A DNA stretch of 64,000 nucleotides from Symbiodinium natans (lineage: Eukaryota > Sar > Dinophyceae > Suessiales > Symbiodiniaceae), in assembly GCA_905221605.1 (NCBI GenBank), contig CAJNDS010000435.1, positions 890,823 to 954,822 on the forward strand, written 5' to 3'. A program made the position numbers and the translations under genes. Positions 11,701 through 23,700 of this stretch are shown in pieces; positions within the stretch are counted from its first letter, which is position 1; each line of letters begins with the position of its first letter. The notes beneath the pieces were generated by a model. The model made no database searches and had not been told where the DNA came from. It saw nothing but the letters and a program-made list of their open reading frames with translations.

Positions 11701-14700
11701 AACTATTTAATCAAGGGTTTTAGGGTGGAAACCTGGACAGCACGAAGGTTTAAAGGTTTCCGGCCAAGGGTCTTTCTCTTGCGTCGATAAGAGGCACCCA
11801 AACTAGGCAGGCCCTTGGGGCATTATAATATGTTTTCCGTTCTTGGGTTCAAGAGGAGCCTATTCAGGACTAGTTTTCAGAGGGTTTTCAGGGCCATCCT
11901 AGCAAACTATCCGTGGGTCAAAGAAGTCCAGTTCGCGAACTTGTGTTGAAGTCTTTCTTGAAAGCGCCCAAGTAGGGTTTCTAGGCGGTAGGGTTTTCAA
12001 GATTTGGGGTTTTGGCCTTGGGGTCTTGGGCTTGCAGCTACAAGGTTAAGACCCATTATGAACCAATTAATGCAAAAGACGACTGTTTGCATTTGCCATG
12101 GTGGGGCCAGACTACCACACATATGCATTGGGCATATACATGACCCTAACCCCCAAACCACACCCACACCACAGAGGGGGGCCGGCGAGTAGGCCTAATC
12201 CTTAAACCTTAAACCCTAAACCCTTAAACCCTAACCCCCGGCTGGGGGTGGGGGTAGGGATCCAAGGGAGGAAACCCTTAAACCCTAACCCCCGGCTGGG
12301 GGTGGGGGTAGGGATCCAAGGGAGGACGGGGGGGGGATACCATGGGGGGGGGGGGGGGGGGGGGGGGCGGGACCATATCTACACACACCACAGGCTGTAT
12401 AATGTGGATTCTTTGGAATTCGCTAATAGTATACACGCTCAGCTAGTTTTGCATGATTGGGGCTATTCTACGTTGTATATATACACATATAGAGGTTAGC
12501 ATGTAGGCTATGTATTAGTTGTTCTGTATTCTATGCTCTATATTCTGCACACAACATGTCAGGGTGCCATCGGACTTGAAAAACTCTACCATTCTAGATT
12601 GTTTTAAAGGCTGAAAGTCTAGAGCTTTTGAAATTTGGAATTTGAAAACCGCAAACTAAAATTGACTTTCGGCCTTTAACATGATTTATTTAGATGTTTG
12701 TTTTAGAACTTCGGTTTTTGAGGTTTCCCGGGACCCGCTATATAATTTAGAATTTTAGAACTCAAAAAGTAGAACTTTAAAAATCCTTAATTCGAGAGTT
12801 TCGGTCTTTAGCCTGAAAAATCATTCTAGAGTTATGGAAACCTTTTCTTTCCAACCTATCCGCTACTTGCGTTTGGGCCAGCTTTTTTGTCAACCATGTT
12901 TGCGCTCTTGTTGCACAGCTCAAGCTAGTGAGCTACAGCCTCACAAGCTACGTCATTGATCAGACTCAGGATCCAGATCACCGCCTGGAGGAGAATCGGA
13001 CTCAGAAGTTCATAGGGAACAGCGGCAGCTTTGTGTGTCAGATGTGTTGTTGCCAAGGGAGCAAGACAGTCGGCAACTCGTTGGGACTTCAGGACACTCA
13101 GGCTGACTTCGCAGTCGTTGTCGACCTGGCACGCACGCAAGCCCGCAAGTGAGCAGCGATGCTCGAGCTGAAGTTGGCTTTTGTCAGGACAAACCATTCT
13201 TGAATAGGGAAAAGTAGAATTAGAAGTCAGTGAACTCCAATAACGTCTGGAATCCAAGGGCCCGAGAGCGGCACTCGCCTTGCTCCAGCAAGCTCAGCAC
13301 ACGGTAAGTGGCCAAGCTGATGCTCGACCGCCATCCATGACGTCGAATGGCCAGCCGCGGCCCCGGTGGAAACGTGTAGACTCGAGAACCATGAACGAGT
13401 TCTACTATCACAATATCCAGACTGGTGACCGCCGGGTCTGTAAGAGATTTAAGGAGCGTGGCTCAAGTGCGCAGCTCGACACTTCAAGCGTATATGTCAC
13501 GCAGCTACTTCCCTCTCCCCCAATGGTAAACGCCCCCCACCCCCCTTTAAAAAAACAATTCAAAATCATTTCGCAGGGGGCATTTTTTCGGTTTTTGGCT
13601 GTGAGGTTTTCGCCTTGCTCCAGCGAGCTCAGCACACGGTAAGTGGCCAAGCTGATGCTCGACCGGCGTCCCTGACGTCGAATGGCCAGCCGCGGTCCCG
13701 GTGGAAACGTGTAGAATCGAGAACCATGAACGAGTTCTACGATCACAATGTCCAGACTGGTGAATCGACGTGTAAGCCGCCGGGTCTGTAAGAGATAGAT
13801 TTAAAGAGCGTGGCTCAAGCGCGCAGCTCGACACTCGTATATTTCACGCAGCTACTTCCCTCCCCCCAATGGTAAACGCCCCCCCCCCCCCCTAAAAAAA
13901 AAAGCTCAAAATCATTTTGTAGGGGGCATTTTTGCCGCCAATTTCGGTTTTGGGTTGTGAGGCTTTTGGGTTTAGGGTTGAATTTGAGGGTTTTCAAGGG
14001 TCTCTTCGAACCCTAAACCCCCCCTTATCCAGATCACGTTATCAAAAACAGAGCTGTTTTTTTTGGGGGGGATGTCCCGGCGTGTGTCTTTGATATTGGG
14101 GTGGTTATTCAATAAAAAGCAAGGAGGGCTTACCATGTTCGCGGACGAGCTGCGCCGCAGATCTAAGCACAGGCTGCTTTCTCCTGTTCGTTTACGAGAC
14201 TTTTCCGAACTCCTGTTCGTTTAACTCTTGATGTGTGCAGGGGCGCCGCGCTCCTGCCGCCTGCCCTGCTATAGTGGGGTTTGATGTCAATAGTACAGTA
14301 AGCTTATGTCTATGTTTAGAACTAAGGGGAACGCAGGATGTAGGATTTGACAGATTTGACCATTATGAAAGAATGACTTACACATGCAAATCGGACGCGG
14401 CGCCTTCGACTCCGTCTTGTTCGACGTGAAACAATCTGTAAAGGAAATCGATGGCCTGCTGTCCTAAACCCCACTCGCAACCCGAACAACAGATTCTTAG
14501 ACCTTTGCACCTTGGAAAATGGTCCCTGCGAAAGTTGTTTGGTTGCGAGAAGTGTTTCCTGTCCGAGTCCTGCAAATATGAGAAGATGCCCCCTCTAACA
14601 ACAAGACTAACCAAAAGGAGACTTTCGCGACCATACTTCTGGCCCGCTGCAGCAAGCGAGGAACGCTCAGCCGCCAAGGGCCTTGCAGTCAAAAAGTGCT

Positions 14701-17700
14701 CAGTATCTTGCGCTTCGTACACTGCCAGTCTGAGCAACCTGTGGCGGTGACACATCTCCGAAACAGCTGACCAGCGTTGGGCCCAAGCCATAAACCTAGT
14801 CAGTGTTGGACGTTGGAAGTGGCCTTGCGGGTTATAAACAAGTAACGAGTCTTGGCTCAAGCCGTGCAATGAGAAAGGGAGTTCTGCGACGCTGGCAAAT
14901 TCTATGTGGTCGCGCCGCGCTGTCTGGATTAGTTATCGTGTTCCATGAAGTTCCATGGAGCAGTCGTCGCAAACCAAGCGACGAACAAGACAGAACGCAC
15001 TCGCCAATGCATGTGGCACTCAGGCCAGAGTGGGCTCATTCACGTGTTGGTCGCGCTAGGCCTGCTAGGCTGTTCGAGACTGACACTGCCCGCGAAAGGG
15101 CTGACGCAGCCTCCTCTTGCTGGCCGCCGGGATCTTGCACTTTTGCATCCCTGGAAGTCCCATATATTGTGGCAATTTCAGGCGTGTGGCCTGGCTGTTA
15201 GGCGTGAACTGTCTAGGGTGAGAGAGCTTGCTGGCACTGGCGCTCTTCTAGGTGGCTTGGGATGCACGGTGTACAGTCTAGGTCGGCGTGCCAAGAGGGC
15301 CTGCTCTGTGATCCGGTGAGCGGGATTTGCTCTTATTCCACCCCATCACCAAAAAATCCTAAATGCCCTTGCTACACGTCTCTATAGAATGATATATATA
15401 TATGTATATCTCTATATATATATATATATATCATTATAGCATATGTCATACAACATAGTCTGCACTGCTCATTGTATATACCGTCATCTATAATATGTCT
15501 TTGTACATACATATCCATGGCGACGCGTGTGCCTGAAAACACATAGTGAGCGTAGTAGATTTTGGTGCGAATAAAAACTGTGTATTTTCAAATATTATAA
15601 ATACTTTAGGTATTCTATATGTTTACTACAATTATCGTGTGCAGCATATCTTTTGCCTTACATGATGCGGCGTTCCGAAAGACTGGACTTAGGTGCCTGA
15701 GTTTGCGTACAACATGGGCCTGATTGACGACCATCAGCTGCTGGCTCCCTCGGCCGCAAATGGTTCAATGGTAGGAGCCAAGGCCCGATGCACCGGATCC
15801 CGATAAGAACCGCAATCTCTGACCCCTTAAACCCGAAACTTTAAACTTGAAACCCTAAACCGCAAAGCAAACCCTCGCACCCCTCTCCCCCTAGCAAAGC
15901 CCTACATTCTCAGAACTCCCGGCTGAATCTGAGCAAGAGGTTGAGGGTTCAGGGTCTAAGGTTTTGATTTCGGGCTTGGTTTGTAGGCTCGTTGAGTCCA
16001 TGCACTTTTTTGGCACCTCAAGGGATTCTGTAGAAAACTCATGACGCACGCGTGAGCAAGTTTTGGAAATTGAGTTCCCCAAGAAGCTGGACAAGTTGAC
16101 CAAAGCTCGGATTCCCCAACCCCCTACACCTTCACCCTAAGCCCAAACCTGGAAACCTAAATAGGGGTTGCACATTGTAGTTGGCTTGGAGGTTCAGAGG
16201 AACTCATATCCCAAATGCTAAACCTAAGGAGCCTAGGGCTTGCGCCTGCGATTGAGGGTTGAAGTTCGACTCTTCTGCAGCCACAAACACCCAAGACCAC
16301 TGCATCGAGTTTAGGCGTTTATGGGGGTTAAGGGGCCTAGGAATTTAGGGGATTAGGGTTTTTGGCTTCTAGCCTTCTGGCGGTTGGCTTTTAGGTTTTG
16401 TAGGCTTTCCTCATCCCAGATCGCCCGTGACCGGGCCTCGAAATGTGTGAAGCTCATTGAGGCGGCTTGGGAAGGGCATCGGTTACGCCCTACTCTGACT
16501 CAGTTCTTGTAGTCTAAACCCTAGACCCAACCTTCAACTAAACCAAAGCCCTAAACCCTAATCCCTAAATTGTGGCCAAAACCGGATGCCTAAGGGGGGG
16601 GGGGACCTTGAAGCCGAACGCAGGGGCAATGCGCCTCTCCTTTGCAAGCTGAACCCGAACACATATCTCTGGATTCCCCAATCCCGCACTTGTGGGGCAT
16701 TTGCTTGTTTTGGGGGGGTGTCGGGCATGGAGGATCCCGACAGGCCTCACACCTCCATGACCTCAACCCTGAACCCCTAAACTGTCGTCCTTGCAAAAAC
16801 ACGAGGTGGGATTCGAGGTTTAGGGCTTATCTTAGGATGCAGGGCTTAAGGTATAGGGCTTCTCTTACCCGTAAACCCTATATATACACCCTAAACCCTC
16901 AACCCTAAACCCTAAGCCACAATTAGAGTTTAGGAGCAGAAGCCCAGAGGTCCACTTTCACGGGTTTGGCAATAGATAGCCTCCAAGCCCTGCAGAGTCC
17001 CCTCAAGGACGCCGGAGAAAAGCTCAAAACCTGAAGGGTGGGAGGTTAAGGGTTTGAGGTTTGAGGTTTAGGGTTTAGGGTTTAGGGTTTAGGGTTTAGG
17101 GTTTAGGGTTTAGGGTTTAGGGTTTAGGGTTTAGGGTTTAGGGCTTAAGTAGGGTTTAGGGTTACCCAACCCAGCTCTGAAGCAGTTTGTGAAGGACCAA
17201 AAGCTGAAGGAAGCCGAGAAGTTCTGCGAAGACAGCGTGCACGATCTCTACGCAGCTCGGTGAACGAAGCCCAAGAAGCCTACACCCGAAGCCTGAAGCC
17301 CTAAGCCCTGAACGTTCAGCCCGAAGCCTTAAACCCTAAACCTCAAACCCTAAACCCCACTGGCGCTTGTCGGGTTGAGGGATTGGCCTCCTGAAGCGCT
17401 AAACACTAAACTACTGGGACTCAGGTGCAAACCGAGTTGTTGTGTTGTTTGAGGGGGGGTTATGCGTTTGGGACCCTAAACCCTAAAACCCTTAAACGCC
17501 CGTGAGGTTCAGGGGTTTAGGGTTTCGGCGTATGAGATAACTAGAGTGATGCCTATGTCTAATGTTGACAGCCTTACGTATAACTACCCATGTACCCTAT
17601 GTACGGCCAAAAGCTTCCACACTGAATATTTAACCCTGAAAACCTGAACCCCTCCCTCTGCACAGCTTTTGGGTTGCAACTTCAACTTTAAGGAGTTCAG

Positions 17701-20700
17701 AATTGCTTGGGTTTAGGGTCTCTATGGCTTAGGGTTTGTCAAGGTTAGGGTTTTATAAGGTTCATGTGGTTGATAGAGTTTCTTGCGCTTGTAGGGTTAG
17801 GGGTCCGTAGGGCTGAGGGTCTGTCGGGTTCAGGGTCGGTAGGGTTCGGGGCTTGGGGTTTAGGACCACGTCACCAGGCAAGCAATACGACGGCAGGAGG
17901 CGTCTTCTACTACGATGTCGGCCAGGGGCCTCACGTAAAGTGCGGTGTTTGTTGAGGAGGGGCAAGGGAAGGAGGTCCTGTCATACTGCAGCACTTTCTA
18001 TGGTCGCAGGGTTTGGGCGCAAGGTCCCAGGTTTTGAAACAGCAGTAGATGGCTCTCTTGAGGCGAAAGCCTTTGCAGGATCTCACGCGTGTGTGTTTCC
18101 CAGAGCTTGCGATTGGGGATTCTGGTAGTACCTTGCTGCATTGACTTCTGGGAGATAAGGAGGGACCCCTGGAAGCGACCCTTAATTCATCTTATTCCCC
18201 TATGTAGCCCCTAGTTATACAACAAAAAACGTATATAGTCCCTAAAAACCGAAGTAGCTGATACATTGCTCCTAAGGTCCCTCATAGGGTCCCTCCTTTA
18301 GTCCCTTGCCTTTCCAAACCCTCCCCTCATGCCTCCACATAGGCCTAGCTTTACGGTTCGGAGACTGCAATAAGAAAGCAGCACCAAAACAAAGGAGCTA
18401 CACTTGGGGTTCTCAGCTAGACAATCGACCCGAAGCCCAGATCTGCAGAAGCCGGAAGCCGAAGCCCCAAAACCCTGAAAGTCACCCTTGGCCACAAAGG
18501 CTAACCTGCTAAAACCCAAGAGGCCCAGTCCTGAACTCTTATTCAAACCTAGACCAGACGCAAACCAAGCCCGGTATAAGCTCTCAATTCAAAAGCCTCA
18601 GCCCTTAAACCTTTAGGGCTTCGGGTTTAGGGTTCAGGCTTTAGGGCCCTCAACCCGAAACCTCATTCCTAAGACCCCAAGGTTGCCTGACTGACAAAGG
18701 GCTACTTCGGCGGGCGCCGGTCAAACCCTGAACCCCAGACCCTGAACCCTGAACCCTTAAAGCGCTAAACCCCTGAATCCCTACATCTCAACCCCTGAAA
18801 CTCTAAACCTTAACCCCCAAACCCTACACCCTAATCCTCCAAAACCCCAAAAAGCCTTCACCCCACCTCTCCCACAGCCGAAGGCTTGAAGGACGCCTCG
18901 TTCTTGGACAAGCTGACGGACCTCCTGGGCCGTCCCTGGGGCTCTCCGTGGGCTTTAGGCTGTAGGGTTTAGGCGAAAGATCTAGATTTGTTATTCATTT
19001 TGTTCGGGGGAGGGCAGGGGGGGTCACAGGGCTACCGATTGTGAGCTTGGGCTTACGGTTTAGGGTCATGTCGGGTTCGGCGTAGGATTGCTGCGCACTT
19101 TTCGAAAGGGTTGGCCACTTGTCACCTTGGATTGTCACCTGGCTGGCATGGTTTCGGATTTAGGGTTCAAGGTTCCCTAGGGCCGGGGAGGTGGGAGTTT
19201 AGAGATCTGGGATTTAGGGTCTGGGATTAAGGGTTCCCTAGGGCCGGGGAGGTGGGAGTTTAGAGATCTGGGATTTAGGGTCTGGGATTAAGGGTTGGGG
19301 CCTAGGGCTGTTTCTGTTCTGCCGATGTAGGGGCGTGCTGCAGATTGTTGTGTAGTTCTGCTCTCTTGCAACTTGAGGAGATGAGCCTATGCAAGCTGAC
19401 ATGCTTGGTTGCTCATGGGTATCCCAACACAACTTGCGGTTACAACATACAGGCCACCCGCATGGCCGAGAAATGCCCTAACACCCATGGAGGTGGTCAA
19501 AAGAGTATTATGGGGGGCTTTCTTACTTTCAAAAGGCTTTTCGGGGTTGTCATCGTATATTTAGAAATGGACCACAAGGGAATACGATTAGTAATTCCTC
19601 CGACCCCTATAATAGTACCCTCCATACATACCTTAAACAGGCCCCATATACCTAAGTAGCCCCCCCTTCCGACACCTCTGTTAGCGTGGCATCTTGCCTG
19701 CGCCAAGGCTACCTGAACAGCGCGGCGACTCGGGCCGCCCTCCATGTCGGGAACAGGACGCCCGACACCCTCAACCCCGGTGCTGGGTGTTTAGCTTTTA
19801 GGGTTTGCGATTTAGGGTTTAGGGTTTAGGGTTTAGGGTTTAGGGTTTAGGGTTTAGGGTTTAGGGTTTAGGGATGTTTAGGGGAGGCAGGCTATAGGAC
19901 GAGCTTTGCGCGGAATCCGAAGCCCAAACCCTTCAAAACACAGATGAGCCCTAACCTCGAATCCCTAGACCCTGAGCTGCACCAACTAGGAGCAATGACT
20001 GCTTTCGGCTGGAGGTGCCCCCTAAACCCCCTAAGCCCCTTAGACCCCTAAAGCCCCAAAGGTTCTGGAGAGGCTTGGGAACCCCTTTTAGGGATGGATG
20101 CCGTGGCTGGGCCTGATTGGAGACCAGAGAGCCCCGAAGAAATAGGGCTCAGCATTCATACATGGCCAGCTCTCGAAGTGATGGTCCGTTTTAAGGTACC
20201 CTAAAGACAGGGGCCACCTTGAAGGACCCCAAAGAGACCAAATTCTACCATAAAGCGCTTTCGGGGCTTATAGGGTTTAATTAGGGTTTTTGGATTTTCG
20301 GCCTCAGGCTTGGGGCCTCGGGACTTAGACCTTCGCGGTCGCCTAGTGCTGCACACGTAGGAACAGGAGGGTTTCCGGGTTTGGGGTCAGAACCTCCTTC
20401 TCCGGCCTCAGCTTGCTGTGCGCCTCAAGCTGTAGACCTGCGTCGCCTTTGTGCGCCTTATCTTTGACGATCATGGCATCGGCTGAGCCGCTGCTTGAAG
20501 CACCGGATCTTGAGACCGGACTGGCCTCACAGGAGAGCGAGGCGGAGGCAGCGCCTGGGCCTTAAAGTAGTAATAAGGAGTCGTATAGCGTTTTGTTTGG
20601 GATGTTCCCCCCTTATACGAACAGGCCTTAATAGGGATTATGATGAGAGTACCCCGATTACTCCCTATTAACGACTGTTAGTATGAGGGGGAAAATCCCA

Positions 20701-23700
20701 ATGTCTTGTGTTCTAGTTACGATTTGACTTGTAAATTAATTGCTACCTCTTTGTTTAGGAACTGTCGAAAAGTCAAGGTACCTGAGGAACAGCCCCAGCG
20801 CCCCCCAGTCTTTCGGGACATCTGCTGCTTCCTTCCCATGGGAAGCATCTATCACTACGTTCAGCGGAACATGCTTCCTTCCACTCCCGGCTACGCGTGG
20901 AGCGTCCTCAGCCGTCGCTGGGTTCGTGCTCTGACGACGTTGGCAGTGTTCATTGCTGCCCTCCTGGCGGAGGGTATGGAGTCCGGATTCAATTATTGGC
21001 TGGTACTGAACAACCTGATATTTGGATTCCTCCTACTGTTTGCTGGCTTTGTACCGGCCTTTAGGGACCCAGCACCATCGCGTCCCGACATCTTTCTCGG
21101 CTTGGCAGCGGCCGTGCACACTTGGCGAGCCGCTTGGCACGTAGTCGGCACGGATGATGAGGGTTCTCCAGCCTGGGAGCGCCGAAATGGCCTGTGCTCC
21201 GAGCACCTGGCGATGTTTTGGATCATCGTCCTTGTGACCATGTGCCTATATCCCCCTTGGGAAGGTTTTGTTTATATAAAACCCAAGAGGATATTAAAAT
21301 TACTAGTTTTTTAAGGTTCTAAGGGGAGTATAGGTGCGGCACCGAAACCCTTGCTGTGGGTACCTATGGCGCCGCTTTGATCGTCCTGCAACAGACGACC
21401 GGCGTGCCAGGTGTGCCATGCTTCTTGGCGGCCTTCTGCATGCTGGTTCCTGCGTACCTAGCCGAGCGTATTTGGTGCTCAGCGTGCGCTGAGCTTCATC
21501 GATGCCGACTGGCAATCAACAAGTTGCTGAAAAGAGGTGGAGGTGCATGGCTCAGCATCAGCATAGAATCCGGCCATGTAGTTGAATCGTCGCCAGGGTT
21601 GGAGGCATACATGGGACCCATGAGGGAAAACACGCACCTCACAGAGCTAGTACGTTTGCCCAAAGACCGGCAGATTTTGGACCAGCTCATTACTGGATGT
21701 TCCCTTGCAGCTGCTGGCGCAGCAGCAGCAACTTTCAACTACAGAGGCCTCCGATGCCATGAGTACGCCACCCTTGTGGAGGAGACCATTGAGACAGCAT
21801 TGGCCCCGCGTGACGTCAGCTCCCTCCGTTGCCTCAGCTGTCCCAAGGGTGTCCAAGCCAAAATAGTGCCTTACAAGCTCTCTTTGGACGACAAACGCCT
21901 CTCCATTTGGGTAGGAGTCGACACTCATGCCATTCAGCACACAGATCCACGATTGGAGCTTGCCACAAGAGAGAAAGTTGTGGCAGTTCGCGAGCACGAC
22001 AGCCGTTTGAAGCAAACCTCGCTGGAGATGCGTGAGAGGGGCGTCGAGGAGCTCGAGCAGGCTTTGTCAGAGATGCACCAGCGCTACTTAGAGGCTCTGG
22101 CAGAGAAGCAGCAGGTGGTACAGCATGGCAAGCACCAGGAAGACTCAGAGGATGAGAAGAAGGCTTAGAGGGATGCAGGTTAGTGCAACCGAGCCGTTGC
22201 CCTCAAATGTGAAGCTCAGGGACTCAGGGGTTCCGTTGAACCTAGGGCGAACAGCCCTCAAAGACGAAGTGCCGCCTTCACCTTGGTTAGCCCTTGGGTG
22301 CTGTTCTATATTCGTTATTGCTTTCTTCAACGTTAACGGGGCCTGTCTACGACTGTTTTTGGGAGGTCTTCCAAGGGCCAACTGAGCAAAGGGGAGAAGC
22401 CGAAATCACTGGAAAGCCTACTTCTTCGTAAGTAGCCTAAGAATCCTAAACGGCTTTAAAGCAGGAATCTACATAGGAGTTTATGGGCTCTTAAGGTAGG
22501 GTTGGGCATTGCCGTTGCAAGCCCAACTGACATCCAGATCTTCGGCAAGCCCCTGACAAAAGCCTGAAGCCATGGTGCCGTGACGCATGAAAAAATAGGG
22601 TTTTAGGGTTTAGGGTTCCCAGGTCGTGAAGGGAGGGACCTACGAAGCCTAAACTGTTCGTGCTTCGGAGTTGAACTAGGGATTAGGTTTTTAGCGTTTC
22701 ATTTGACAAGCCCTCACCCCGAAAGGTGGAGAACAAATTGAGCTCCGCAAATCATCCGTGACTGGCACCCCACAGTCTGAGTCTGGAACCCGAAGATAGT
22801 TGAGCATGTCTGATCTGCCAAACTCCCCCTAAACCCTAAAACTTTCCAGCAGCGATCCGACAGCGTATATTCTAGAGACGGTGCAGGAGGAACATTCTTG
22901 CAACTAGGGCTCTCTTAGAGGCGGGTGTATGGTCTTTGGATGTCTTTGGCCACAGCCCCACGTCCACTTGTTTGAGACATCTGTCTCCCCCAAGCTGCTG
23001 TGGAAGAACCCTTCTGGCCCTCTCAAAGCCAAAGCTACGGGACATGTTCCATGTGCCCTCCGCGCCCCTTGAACCCTGAACCCCTACATGAGCCCACAAA
23101 AACACCCTCCAAGCCTTAGAAGTGGGAACTAAAGCCGCGAGAGTCATGTCAATCCCGAGTGACGGCAGAATGTTGGGCTTGGGGTTTCGGGGAGGGCGGA
23201 GAGCGGGAGGGGGGAGGGGAGAATTGATGGGTTCAGGATGTAGGGCTTATATCCCTTTACAGTCTAACAGGTCAATTAAACAGTTTGTCACTCGCGTGGC
23301 TCTCTAAATAAGAGTCTGGGCCTTCTCAGGACCTGGCGCCAGTCGGATGAGGCCTGCCTCTTCCTCTAGTTCGGGGGTTGGGGCTTTAGGGACTAGGGTT
23401 GTAGAGTTGTAGGGTTTTTGGGTTTAGGGTGTTTGGGTTTTAGGGTTCAGGGGTTTTGGGTTTAAATTGGAGTTTGGGTTTTTTCGGGTTTTAGGGTTTA
23501 GAAGGTTTCAGGTTTTAGGGTGTAGACGGTTGCTTGGGGTTTGATGTTCATTTAGAGCTCATGGTGGGTGGGCAAGCAATGCATAGGCTTGAAGCACGCT
23601 CCAAGACCACAAAAATTCAAGAGCCTGGATGGGATTGCAAGTTTATTGTCGAAGTGATTTGGAGAGGCGTGCTTAGGGCCTAGGAACGCTGGTGGTCTGG

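Noticed and set aside
14843..14855. Possible dinoflagellate spliced-leader relic (TTGGCTCAAG)
   Set aside because: Only the last ten bases of the leader match, too little in 64 kb on two strands, and no retrocopied gene follows.
14378..14869. 163-codon minus-strand ORF as a gene
   Set aside because: It has a reasonable composition but no recognisable motif, no partner exons and competing + frames; kept only as part of the unassigned island.
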